From contig JAYKKM010000070.1 of assembly GCA_035772405.1 (NCBI GenBank), forward strand, positions 643,501-707,500: a DNA stretch of 64,000 nt, read 5' to 3'. Positions 14,793 through 25,234 of this stretch are shown here, in pieces. Below the pieces are notes generated by a model. It did no database searches, was not told the origin of the DNA, and saw only the letters and a program-made list of their open reading frames with translations. Position numbers and translations under genes: made by a program. The stretch is from Chrysogorgia sp. JL179-B06 (lineage: Eukaryota > Cnidaria > Anthozoa > Scleralcyonacea > Chrysogorgiidae). Positions within the stretch are counted from its first letter, which is position 1; each line of letters begins with the position of its first letter.

Positions 14793-15113
14793 GAACAAAA
14801 TGGTGAGCAGGTCTTAGAATTCGTTGGACTAAGAGCCAAACTCTACGCTCTCAAGACGTTACGAAAAGAACAAAAGAAGTGTAAAGGAGTCAAAAAGTCC
14901 GTGGTCGAGAAGAACATCACCTTCGTGGACTATAAAAACTGTCTTTTCACCGGGGTGTCTATATACAAAACCATGAACGTCTTCAGATCACACGGACACG
15001 AGATCTACACCGAAGCCGTTAACAAGAAAGCCCTGAGTGCGAATGATGACAAGCGCCACATCTTACCGGATGGAGTTAACACGCTGGCTTTGGGACACTT
15101 CAGAATCGAGTAG
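14793..15113 (+). pseudogene. polB: Isolated C-terminal fragment of Polinton PolB without a start codon
   Basis: The frame reads EFVGLRAKLYALK, KKCKGVKKSVV, ENITFVDYKNCLF and NKKALSANDDKRHIL, which I recognise as the conserved C-terminal region of Polinton PolB. It ends in a normal stop at 15113. No ATG in this frame lies at its beginning, and it abuts the divergent 72-aa gene. The polymerase gene itself runs leftward off the opposite end of the window without its C-terminus. The simplest reading is that this is the right terminal-repeat copy of the end of polB, not an independent gene. Confidence 0.85.
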
Positions 15114-15147
15114 TTCAAAAACGATCACTTAAAGAGAGAGATAAAGA

Positions 15148-15564
15148 ATGGAAAGAAAAGGGAACAAGTGCTCTTCATGTAAGAGAGCGAGTCACGTGTA
15201 CGGGACCATCTCCAAGTGTCACTGTGGTAAGCTAGACACATTCGACGTTCAGCGCACTCGAGTTAAACTGCGCCCTGCCGAAGAGTCTTACATCAAGCGA
15301 CACGTTGACAGAGTCCTAACACTAGAACACGGGATTGTCTTCAGCTTCCTCGAAATGTTCTCCGCCTCGATAGTCATGAGTCACTACCCACGAAAGTTCT
15401 CAGACGAGTTCAAACTTAAAATGAAAGAACACATCGAAGTATTTGTAGGTTGCTCGTTAAACGGAGGGCGACTCATCATCAAGAGTGGTAGTCTCAAGTT
15501 GCACGCGAGGCATATACCTATGGTGTTTCCAATAGTCACAGCTTGGTTCGATGTGAGCCCATAG
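15148..15564 (+). CDS. Zinc-ribbon-like hypothetical protein inside the terminal repeat, 138 aa
   Basis: The N-terminus has C8-x2-C11 and C24-H-C26, a possible zinc knuckle (KCSSCKRASH ... SKCHCGK). The remainder is basic with no recognised motif. The ATG at 15148 follows AGATAAAGA, matching the start-site motif of the other element genes. If the terminal repeat is real, two identical copies of this gene exist, one per end, giving a double dose. It is the outermost gene, a position often used for early regulators in linear viruses (inference). It ends 15 nt before an A/T palindrome. Confidence 0.6.
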   Translation: MERKGNKCSSCKRASHVYGTISKCHCGKLDTFDVQRTRVKLRPAEESYIKRHVDRVLTLEHGIVFSFLEMFSASIVMSHYPRKFSDEFKLKMKEHIEVFVGCSLNGGRLIIKSGSLKLHARHIPMVFPIVTAWFDVSP

Positions 15565-15579
15565 TCACCTATTAGAAAA

Positions 15580-15617
15580 GTTTTTTTTTAAAAAAAAACA
15601 AAACCAAAAAGGTTTTG
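15580..15617. repeat. A/T palindrome and small hairpin after the outermost gene
   Basis: G plus nine T is followed by nine A plus C (15580-15599), a perfect 20-bp palindrome. Next is CAAAACC-AAAAA-GGTTTTG (15599-15617). This may be the 3'-end signal of the 138-aa gene. Confidence 0.55.
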
Positions 15618-15633
15618 CTTTTGACTTTCAGAA

Positions 15634-15723
15634 CACGTGACGAACACATGTCGACGTCGCCATCTTGGAAATAATTTTTGGAACACGTGGCGAACGGTTT
15701 TTGGAACACGTGGTGAGCACGTG
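15634..15723. repeat. Cluster of four CACGTG palindromes near the element end
   Basis: CACGTG occurs at 15634, 15684, 15707 and 15718, mostly inside a repeated GGAACACGTGG context. CACGTG is an E-box core, but it may simply reflect short subterminal repeats. Confidence 0.7.
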
Positions 15724-15795
15724 CGAGAAACAAAACTTAAAATAGTTTTGTTTATCTTTCTTCTGGGGTGGAGATACTGGAACACCCCCTCGAAA

Positions 15796-15882
15796 GTGGG
15801 TGCGGGTTCTGAGACAGTGGGTGCGGGTTCTGGGACAGTGGGTGCGGGTTCTGGGACAGTTTTTTGGTTTGTCCCAGAACCC
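15796..15882. repeat. Terminal 21-bp tandem repeats plus 13-bp inverted repeat
   Basis: Three copies of a 21-base unit, beginning GTGGGTGCGGG and ending CTGGGACA (one base differs in copy 1), run 15796-15858. The last GGGTTCTGGGACA (15846-15858) is mirrored exactly by TGTCCCAGAACCC (15870-15882) with an 11-nt loop. The element ends about 10 nt beyond, giving a hairpin-capable terminus. Confidence 0.85.
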
Positions 15883-15892
15883 CTCAAATACT

Positions 15893-18232
15893 ACTACTGA
15901 TTTACCTTCAGATCACAGTGCTGTTGTTTGCAGCATGGATTTTCCGAGACCCCAATCCTCTAAAAAAGTTATTAATATCGTGATTTACGTCGTATAGACT
16001 TACAGGCATGGCGAAAAGATATCCTTGACTCGCAATTAATTTGTTCATCCGTATCTGATGTAATCACCGCTACTGAACAGTTCAATTGTGTATTGTCTGA
16101 GCTTTTGGACAAACACGCACCCAAACGTACACGCTCAATTACCCTTCGCCCAAATGCTCCATGGTTTAATGATAGCTTAAGAGTTATGAAGAAACAAAAA
16201 CGACAGTTTGAGCGTAAATTTCTCTCTACACGCCTTCAGGTTCATCATCAATTGTACAAGGAACAATGTCGTAAATACGCAAAGGCAATTGATTTTGCAA
16301 AAACAGATTATTATAAGGCTAAGATATCTAACTCTAATCAGAATCAGCTATTTCACATGATTGAGGGGATGTTCCGAGTAAAATCTATTCCTTTATTGCC
16401 ATCACATGATTCTTCGTATGACCTGGCTGATGCTTTTAGTTGTTATTTTTCAACTAAGATTCAGTTACTTCGAGATAAACTTACTAGAGTACACATGGGT
16501 CAGTTAAGAAGTTATCTATAGCAGTTGACTCTCCTTGTTGTAAAAACTCTCTCAGTGAATTTACTACTGTATCTGAAAGCTATCAAACAGTACTCGTCTA
16601 AATCCTGTGCCTTAGATCCTGTACGTACACATCTGCTAAAGGAATCTCTTGACGTGTTAGCTGCCCCAATTACTGACATTATCAATTCATCTTTATTGTC
16701 AGAAGTATTTCCTCTGTCACTTAAGAAAGGTCTCATCTGCCCATCTATTAAAAAACCTACCAGTGATAAAGAGCAATTCCCTAACTATAGACCTATTACT
16801 AACGTGGCTTTCTTGTCAAAAGTATTAGAGCGGAATGCTGCCAGACAGACAACAGACTATCTTATTGAGAATAACCTCCTTGCAAAAATGCAATCTGCTT
16901 ATAGACTCTTTCATAGCACAGAGACAGCAGTTCTGCGTGTTTTCAATGACATCCTTTACGCACTGGACGAAAATCAGGAAGTAGTGTTGGTACTGTTGGA
17001 CTTATCATCTGCGTTCGACACCATTGACCACACTGTTCTATTGGGAGACTTAAACATCGTTATGGGTTTAGTGGAACTGTACTAGCCTGGTATCGCTCAT
17101 ACCTTTCTGATCAGGTACAGTCAGTTATGGTGAAGAATACGCATTCCTCAAATTAACCATTGCAATATGGTGTACCTCAGGTTCTGTACTGGGTACACTT
17201 CTGTTTTCACTCTTTGCACCATTGGAAGATGTGATCAAAGCCCACGGCCTTGATTGCATAATGTACGCTGATGACACACAGCTGTATATGCCTATAAAAT
17301 CTCCATGTGATCGACCTGCTGCTCTAGTTAAACTTGAGTTATGTATTAAGAACATCACCATCTGGACCATCTGGTGTACTATGAATGGTCTTATATGCAG
17401 TCCAAGTAAAACCGAGATTGTCCATCTATCATCACGTTTTATGCATTGCGAACCAATGCCAGAAATATGTGTCAAACGTGATCTCGGTGTTGCTGTTAAT
17501 AGACATTTAAAATTAAATACTCATGTAAATAACATTTGTAAATCGGGCACTTCAGAAATATGGGCAAGATCAGGAAATATTTGAGTAAAAAGGACTGTGA
17601 GAAGTTGGTGCATGCATTCATAACATCAAAACTTGACAGCTGTAATAACATCCTATATGGCTTACCAGATACTGAATTGAGCAAGTTACAGCGAATTCAA
17701 AATACAGCTGCTAGACTTGTTGCAGGGGTTAAAAAACGGAGCATATCTCCCCTGTGGTACGTAATCTTCACTGGTTGCCGGTGAGATCACGGATTGTTTT
17801 TAAGATACTAATAATTACTTTAAGGCTTTGCATGGCCAGGCGCTTGTTTATATTACTGATTTGTGAACTAAATATAAACCTACTCGTACTTTGAGATCAT
17901 CTGACCAAAATCTGCTAATGGAGCCAAAATCCAAAACGGTGACTCATGGAGACAGAGCATTCTCGGTTGCAGCACCAAAACTGTGGAATTCATTACCACA
18001 GGAAATTAGAAGCTTTGAAATGTTAAGTAGTTTTAAGTCTGCAGTTAAGACTTTTCTTTTTTAAAATTAATAGATATTGTTCATAGTGTTAATATATGTA
18101 GTAGGCTTTATCTTATGAAACTGTAATTAGTTTTAAAAGTAACTTTAAGAATATATATATTGTTGTAAGAGCATTGAGACTATTGTACAATGCTCCTAAT
18201 ACGTCTTTATTATTATTATTATTATTATATAC
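15893..18232 (+). mobile_element. Broken L2/CR1-like LINE, 3' part, interrupted upstream by the Polinton
   Basis: Starts inside the endonuclease domain (LPSDHSAVVC at about 15,900) directly after the Polinton end. Then come the linker region (LLDKHAP ... APWFNDSL), RT motifs (NYRPITNVAFLSKVLE, VLLDLSSAFDTIDH) and the active-site MYADDTQLY near 17,265. The C-terminal LWNSLPQEIRSFE block ends near 18,062. At least four frameshifts or stops break it. The 3' end has a small stem-loop (AGCATTG/CAATGCT, 18170-18194) and an (ATT)n tail at 18,207-18,229, typical of this LINE group. Non-functional fragment. Confidence 0.88.
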
Positions 18233-18940
18233 AAGGTTACATGATCGATTCCTGTCTGTCACTCAGGATTTGAGCTTGACAATCGTCCATTTATCGTCTG
18301 ATTACTCCAAGCTGCCACCTGCATCAGTGTACAACTGTGTATATACAACAAATCCAAGCATTACTGATATAATAGCGACTTCAGCATTACTATTACGGTT
18401 ACTATTTCCTAATTTTCAATAAATGTTTAATGTTTTCTAGTTGCCATCGCTGGACCACAGTATCTTTATTGATCCCCAACTTAGAAAATCTTCAACCTCT
18501 GCAAAATAATAAGTTCCAAAACCACATCATTCATGATAAACAAATATTGTCCAGATACTTGGCGCTGATCTTCGCCAAATCGCTCAAAGAATCCAAGCAC
18601 ACACTTCTTAGTTACCTCCGTAGCAGTGCTGTCATCTCTCGATTTCGTTATAGAAACAACTGTAGTGCCAGAATTAATGAGATCCCAGCTTGCTTTATGG
18701 CATAGCTATGGGTTCTGGAATGCTGAAAGACCAGCTGGAAGACCACCAGAAAGCAATCTACTTGTGAAGACATCTCTCCTGCAATGGCTGCAAGCCGTGT
18801 CCATGACATAAACAGCTCAGAGGTTTGATTCTTTTCTGGATTTGCAAAACTCTCTCTAGCTTCGTGGCTCATCAGGGGCGCCGGAATCTATCTGATGCGG
18901 AGGGGGCAGCCGTTTAAAAAGGGCACATTTTTTGTTAGCA
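18233..18940. other. Intergenic, nothing recognised
   Basis: Short unsupported ORFs only. Possible old exon-like stretches were examined, but no family was recognised. Confidence 0.5.
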
Positions 18941-19267
18941 TTAAAGGTGCCGTCCAGTCCGTTCTGCGCATGTCCCCGTTTCTGTTTACATCGTTTGTTT
19001 ACATTGTATTATATAAACATTGAACATGAAGTATTGCGGATTTTTTTCACACGCTTGAGCTTTTCTGCCTAAAAAGCGTGTTATAAGAAGCTGTTTGGTT
19101 CCCAAATGTTGTTAATATATCAAACTACTACTCGCGCCTTCGCCACCTTTAACGAATACTCGCTTTCGAACTGTCGCAAATCTGTTCCGTTAAAGTTTGT
19201 TTACATGTGGGGTCCCCAACGTTTGAAATATCGTACATGCGCAGAACGGACTGGACTGCACCTTTAA
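18941..19267. mobile_element. 327-bp MITE with TTAA ends
   Basis: Terminal inverted repeats of about 31 bp with one mismatch start TTAAAGGTGC and end GCACCTTTAA (the right copy reads TGCACC). TTAA at both ends fits the TTAA target duplication of piggyBac-type transposases. No coding capacity. GTTTACAT repeats occur inside. Confidence 0.8.
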
Positions 19268-20519
19268 ATGGCAATATTGTGCAAACATTGTTTGCCATTT
19301 TAGACAGTAAATTTGGGACATGTAGGTGTAGTGTAGTACAAAACAAAATGTCTTCCATATGGGGGTTATGGACATTTCCTGGGACTGCATAATTAAGATT
19401 CAAACATTATAATAGTAAGAATTGTAGTATTCTTGAAATAAAAAGTTTAAAAAGGAACAATAAGTATAATAACTCACAGGCAGTATCTAACTTATTAAAA
19501 AATACATTCTTGTTTGTATGAATTACTGGGAGCATGATATGACCAAAACATGCCTGTGCCATAAGTAATTCATTAGATTCATGATCACTTAAATACTGTA
19601 TGGATAGCATTGAACTGAGACCGAGAGGAGTTGAAAGATCCTGTTGAAAATTGCAGCAGAAGCACAAGTCTTCCTTCATAAAATTCTGAAAAATGAAACC
19701 GATCTTTTTTACAAATGGCAAGTCAGTTTCATTCCTGTGGATGGATAGTGAACTTTTGTGCACATCATCAAGAAGGTATGATCAAGCAGTGAAGAAACGT
19801 AAACGGCTTAGCGCTTTCGAAGTATCAGAAATAATTAGAAATAATTTTATCAGAAATTCTTTGCACTACCACCAAAGTCCTTGCCTTCGCTAGTGCAAAA
19901 AGACTCGAGGGTAAAACCGATCTTGACGAGTTTATAATCAACCGCACAGCGAAGGTTATGGAAGAGGTCATCGCAAAAAGTGCACTTGTCAACCTGAGAA
20001 TGGGTGGAAAATGCGTGCAAACGAAATACTGGCTGGCTAACAACAATATTTCTGAATAAACATTTTCTAATGCTGTCACTACCTTGCTGGAAAAATCCAG
20101 AGACAAGCACTGAAACATTGTGCTGACCGGTCCGGCGAATTGCAGATTTATAGCACTTTCACTAACCCTGCTTCGACAAACTTCATGAAGCAGGAACGAT
20201 TTTAGATGGAGTACAGAGATTATTGCATGGTATGACTTGTTGCTGAACCTTGCGAAGTTTTAAAATAGCACCATTTTTGGTGTCATAATAACCTGGATTT
20301 AAGTGTTATTTTAGCACTTAAATACGCCTTAGTGTTAATATAGCACTTGATTATGGTACTATTTCACCACACAAACTGCAATAATATTTATAAAAATATG
20401 TATATTATCTATAGTATATGTATAAAAAACTATAATATATGCATAAAAATATGTATATTATCTACTTTATACTATCTATCCAATGAGCGAGTGGATGTTT
20501 ATGAGCTAATAGTAATGTT
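19268..20519. other. Intergenic, AT-rich
   Basis: No convincing exon or repeat family. At 20,290-20,345 a short palindromic unit (GTGTTATTTTAGCACTT type) recurs three times. Confidence 0.45.
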
Positions 20520-21950
20520 CAATTATTTAATAAGTTTTTGCACAGAAATCCTTTTCTTTGCTTCTTGTGGTCGACTCAACATAATAGCCTCCAAGAAGGC
20601 ATAAACATTCGACACACCTGGTGTGTATTCCATGTTTAATACATAAAATGTACCAACGAGGAGTACCACTGCCATAGGTATTTGATTATTGGTTACTGAA
20701 GATAACTCCAGGAATATTTGTCCTTCTACAGCAATGAACATTGAACAGGGGATCCACGTGGGGAAGATCTCCAGATCCAACAAGCCTTCCTTGGGTAGGT
20801 TGTCTTGGAAACCTCTTCATCAATCGATTCATTGTCCTAAATATAAAAATCAAAACATTATTTATATGGCACAGTACATGGTTTACAAACATGATATTAC
20901 CTTTTGTTCCAGGCCTAGAACACAAAGGGGTAGTTAAATACATTTTTAAAATGGAGACCAAAGTCAAGGCTCAGACAAGGGCTCACAGACAGTTTTATTA
21001 AATAGCTTAACCCATTAACTGGCAGTACCCTACCCTAACAAGAAAAACACCCTGGTGTTTGACACAGTAAAACACTAAAGTAGGGCATGTCCGGGCAGCT
21101 TGCCAGCTAATGGGTTAAAAGCAATACGTTTTAACATTATATTTATTGTTAATTGCACTTACATAACACTTACATAACAAATTTTTAGAAACAATAGTTC
21201 CGCTGCCTTCTCCTTTAATACATCTTGTAGATCAAAGCAGCCACTGTACTCTTTATCTCTGTTAAGAGAAAAAGAATATGAATTAAAAATGTGTTAATTC
21301 ACAAGCAATATGCTAGTGCATGGGGGCTCTAATGAATGGTGGACCTAGGGAGGATAAGGCACCAAAGGTAAATTTTGGGAACAGGATACTTTGGGTTTTA
21401 TATGCTCATGAAAAAGTAAGAATTATTTTATTATGTACCTGGTTCTCTATCTGGCTCCTCTTCCAACAACCTCTCCATCATGCTTACTAGGGATTTTATG
21501 CTTCTTTTGGTGCACCCGGAAGCATACTTGATCATTTTCTTCTCCAGCAATTGAAAGGTACTTGCCATATCACGAACCAACTTGTTATTATTTAAAATCC
21601 TTCCAAATTCTGCCTTCACCTATAATAGAATACAGTCATGTGTTTACTAAACCATGTACTGTAGGAATTAAAAAATGATTGCAACCTCAGTTGCATACCT
21701 CTGAAATCAACTGAAAAGCAGGGTACTCTTCCAGAATTGCCTTGACTCTCTTTGGCTCCTCCAACAATTGCATATGAGTATGTGAGAACCATTAACTCCT
21801 TAATCAGTGGAAGGTTTTTCTTTGATCTTGCCATTTCCTTGACCAATACCTTCTTATGCTCTTCGCAAGTCTCTGGTGTTTCCCCCCTCGGGTAGTTGAG
21901 GACAATAATTTATCTTTCTCTTCTTGGTAGGTTCTGATGTAGGTGTCACA
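20520..21950 (-). pseudogene. Degraded multi-exon gene, possibly of the SAMD3-like family
   Basis: Reading leftward, exon-like blocks appear at about 21,950-21,690 (CEEHKKVLVKEMARSKK, then LLEEPKRVKAILEEYPAF in another frame), 21,619-21,436 (EFGRILNNNKLVRDMA), 21,256-21,172 (SGCFDLQDVLKEKAAEL, followed by GTAAGT) and 20,783-20,523 (FYVLNMEYTPGVSNVYAFLE, ending in a stop). The order EEYP, EFGRI, LNxEY resembles SAMD3-like proteins common in cnidarians and fish (family recollection). Single-base shifts break the first block, so it is probably a dead copy. No promoter is evident. Confidence 0.4.
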
Positions 21951-23460
21951 GAGTTTGATCTTTTAGGCGCCCGCGTAGCATCTTGAAAACTCAAAATGCC
22001 ACCAATCGCAGAGTTGTTTATGAAATCAAATCAAACTTGGCATGTGCGTGGATTTCATGTTCCTGGCGCTTGTCGAATTTCAATTTTTAATCTTGCGTTA
22101 CGTGTGCCGTGTTTTTCGATTGACGACTTTGCGGGTCTTCAATGACTTAGAGAAACTGAAAGAGTTAATTAGTGAAATTGTTGCTGAAATTGTGTCAAAA
22201 TTACACTTCACACTGCAGTCTGTTCTACATTTCAAAAACTCAAAAAGTAAGCAGTAGCAGCTACAGAACTTGTGTAAATGTTTGGCAGTAATACCATAAT
22301 ACAGAACAGACCACAGAAGTGGGAAGCTTGACTGTGATGTAAGTTTATTAACCTAGTTCAAAGTGATAGACAAACAAGATTATTTAATCAGGCAATAAGT
22401 AACATGACATTTGAAAGACAATTAAGGAGATTTTGTAAGGGTCTGTTCTTATGGTTTAGCAAGATCTACAGGATATTTCAAGATTCGTTAGCATCATGTT
22501 TAGAGAAACTTCAGAATTCTATTTAGGATCCTGTTAAGGCGGCGCCCACTTACGGTATACATGGTTCAATTCTTGCTGTTACCATCGCCCGTGGGGATTT
22601 TCAAATTTAATATTACTTAATTGCACTTTCCCTGCTCCCCGGTAAGTAAAAAAAATTAAAAATGCAATTCCCCACCCCGGGGAGAAAAACTAAAAAAGTT
22701 TTTTATATACATGTACATTTAACAAGTTGTAAAGATCACAGGAATCAGCTTAGAAATACTTTTTCTTCCAACTAGTCAGCAACAAATGCACAAGTTTTTT
22801 CAGAGAAAAATGTAAGAAACTGGTTGCTGTTTGACACCATCTTTCACCCCAATATCCTTTGTGTTCAGGTTTTATATTCCGTGGGACCAGACGGTCAACA
22901 AAATTCCCCACCCCGGGAAGTCAGGACCCACGTTTGCCCTGGGGGATTGAACCATGCATTACTGGGAGAATATTAACAGGTCCTAAGACAACTGTCAGGT
23001 TACTGTGTCCTCATTGTCTTTACAGGGAACAAATTAGTATAAAATATTTAAGAATTAAAATACAAATTGGCAAAATAGGACTACTATTATGGTAGCCTTG
23101 TATAAACACTGTAACTGACTGTAATGTTCTGCACCAATATATCACTTACGGTATATTTAGTATTCCTTCTAATGTCTAACTATATTTATTATATAGCTAC
23201 TAGTAAGATATGAGCTATCTCACAATTTCATAAGCTCCTCTACTACTAGGCTAACACCTGATATCCTAGCAGTAGAGAAAAACAAGATGGTGTTTTTTTT
23301 TTTGGCCAACAAAAGCTGAAATCAATGGGCTTTTATAAAGAAACCCCAAACTGACTAAGTGTTTGGCTATATAATAAAGCAATTGTACCATTGCTCTTGT
23401 TGTAGATTAAATAATTGCCAAAACAGGAATATGAGCTCATATACGACTCAAGCTCATGGT
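21951..23460. other. Intergenic with repeat debris
   Basis: Contains two related CCCCACCCCGGG segments (near 22,670 and 22,905) that look like fragments of a short repeat. No gene seen. Confidence 0.4.
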
Positions 23461-23600
23461 ATACATACATACTTTATTTCACGTCCCCATGGGGACGAAT
23501 TGTTAAATATATAGTTATTGTTAAATTAGCTATTGTTAAATTTGTTAAATATATAGTTATTGTTAAATATATATAAGGAAATTGTTAAATATATAGCCGA
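23461..23600. repeat. CATA tract, 14-bp palindrome and TTGTTAAATATATAG tandem units
   Basis: A CATACATACATAC run and the perfect palindrome GTCCCCATGGGGAC (near 23,484) precede several copies of ATTGTTAAATATATAG. It may be the 3' tail of an old retroposon on the minus strand. Confidence 0.55.
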
Positions 23601-23762
23601 GCAAGTATTTTATACACCACATGAGTACATGTACGAGGATGTATTGCCTCCACTGTGACTTTGACTTCAATAAGCCCATCACTTATTTTTGCAATTTGCA
23701 CAATATCACAACTGCCTTTGATTTCGAGACAGATGGTAACTTCTAGTACATTACTATATAAT

Positions 23763-24255
23763 GCACTGGTCAGTGGAAAGCCCCGCACCCTCATACCTGG
23801 GGAATAGCCGGGTACCGGGCTATGGTACCGGGCCGGGGGCTTTTGACAACAATAGCTACATATGTCATTATCACCGGGGACTATTGGCAGACAAGGTTGG
23901 AAGACTGGGTTTGAATGCTCAGTCAGCTAAGATTTGGAATCCAATATGGAGAATATGGAGTCACAGAGAACGGTAATTGATCACATCAGATATTGTATTT
24001 AAAGCTAAACAATAGTTTATATTGATTATGACACAATTTTTAATCTTGACATTCTTGTTGATAATAAAATAATTGTTTGAATTATTTCTGATGGCTCTCA
24101 TTTATATGGCCCTGGGGGCCGGGGCATTAATTGTGTTTAGATGCGTGAGAATGCCACGTATATCGGGGAATTATATCAATTTAATTTAGCACATGCCTTG
24201 GTCTAATGCCCTGGTATTCCCCGGGTAGGCGGGTGCGGGCCTTTCCACTGACTAG
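23763..24255. mobile_element. MITE of about 490 bp with CACTGGTCAGTGG-type ends
   Basis: The left end (CTGGTCAGTGGAAAGCCCCG) is matched by the right end in inverse (CTAGTCAGTGGAAAGGCCCG), continuing as imperfect GC-rich inverted repeats of about 40 bp (CATACCTGGGGAATA against CCTACCCGGGGAATA). No coding capacity. Confidence 0.65.
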
Positions 24256-24428
24256 TGTATAAGTATGCCAATACGTTGCCTAAATAACTAGATAAATACC
24301 AACACACTGACTAATTAATAATTTGACAAATGCAATTCCACTGACTAGTGCATAAGTATGCCAATACGTTGCCTAAAAAACTAGATAAATACCAACAGAC
24401 TGACTAATTAATAATTTGACAAATGCAA
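24243..24428. repeat. 93-bp tandem duplication
   Basis: The segment beginning TTCCACTGACTAGTG occurs at 24243 and again at 24336, nearly identical over the 93-base period. It overlaps the right end of the MITE, so the duplication is younger than the insertion. Confidence 0.85.
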
Positions 24429-24440
24429 TACAAGTCAACT

Positions 24441-24689
24441 TACTATTTTGAAGTCTGTGTTCTCCTTTCTGAGCTGAGCAATTTCCTTTTGCAAATCTTT
24501 TATGGCCATGTGTATTTTCTCATTCTTATTCAGATCTGGCTCTTCACTATCTGTATCACTGACCTGATCAGTATCAGATGTAAAATCACAGGTGGTTTTC
24601 ATATTATTATCACAGGTGGTTTTCATATTATTTAGCATTTTTTTGTAGGCTTCCGTTTCTGCTTGTTGTTTGGCATTCTTAGGAACCAT
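24441..24689 (-). CDS. Clean coding exon, coiled-coil protein N-terminus (partial gene)
   Basis: The frame from the ATG at 24689 runs 83 codons to a GTAAGT splice donor. A TTTTTTTAATATTGTAG acceptor-like sequence lies just before the ATG. The protein starts MVPKNAKQQAETEAYKK, contains an in-frame 24-bp duplication (NNMKTTCD twice), an acidic DTDQVSDTDSEEPD stretch, and ends in a coiled coil (IKDLQKEIAQLRKEN). It could be the first coding exon of the broken gene at 20.5-22 kb on the same strand. No family recognised. Confidence 0.5.
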
Positions 24690-25170
24690 TCTCTACAATA
24701 TTAAAAAAAGTATATCAAACAAACACTTCGATTGCTGGACCATTTACTGACAAGTGTCAGTCTTGGAGATAACAGAATTGATTGCAAGTGTGAATTACAG
24801 AGCTTTCTGCAGAATCCACAGAACAGATGGAACTTCGTCATTTCATGATAATGTCTTGTTTTCGCCAATAGGCAATGATAAACTTATGCAGATATTTTTA
24901 TCTTATGATGAAGAAATTCGGCTATTTGTTTACCACCTGTGTCATGTTTACCATCTCAAAACCATCTCAAATATGTGATAAAGCAGGCACGAGAGTTTTA
25001 TATACACTTTACAAGCTTTCTGCATACAGACAATGTATGGCCTAAAAAATTCATAAAACATTCTCAAAACACCACCTAAAAACACAAATAAGGTGTAGCT
25101 TCTCTAATAGTCCCTTGTTTACTCATTCGTTATCACTTCGTTTCTTCTTTCTTTTGTATTTTATTCGGTT

Positions 25171-25232
25171 CATCAATTGATCGACCGAAAATTTACGCAT
25201 CAATTGATCGACCGAAAATTTACGCATCAATT
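25171..25232. repeat. 27-bp tandem repeat, 2.3 copies
   Basis: The unit starting CATCAATTGATCGACC recurs at 25171 and 25198, with a partial copy at 25225. Confidence 0.85.
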
Positions 25233-25234
25233 TT

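Larger units (their letters stand above)
1..15892. mobile_element. Polinton/Maverick (adintovirus-like) element, left end outside window
   Basis: The set PolB, retroviral-type integrase, FtsK/HerA-type ATPase, major capsid and minor capsid genes is diagnostic of Polintons/adintoviruses, self-synthesising elements that also encode virion proteins. All are seen here, with about 24 genes in short same-strand runs and very small spacers. Apart from the PolB C-terminal copy at the right end, no gene shows an internal stop or frameshift, so the copy looks young. The right end is placed at about 15,892, after a terminal hairpin and before recognisable LINE sequence. The left end lies off the window beyond the remaining PolB. 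Expected total length is therefore about 18-19 kb (inference). No adenovirus-type cysteine protease was recognised. Confidence 0.93.
14793..15892. repeat. Predicted right terminal inverted repeat of the Polinton (about 1.1 kb)
   Basis: Inferred, since the mirror copy lies outside the window. The order PolB C-terminus, 138-aa gene, hairpins and terminal 21-bp repeats, read rightward here, is what would be expected leftward beyond position 1 if the two ends are inverted copies. Confidence 0.5.

Noticed and set aside
14745..14800. TTG or ATG starts for the PolB C-terminal fragment
   Set aside because: The TTG at 14745 lies inside the opposite-strand gene, and the ATG at 14800 is out of frame and stops at once; the fragment has no credible start.
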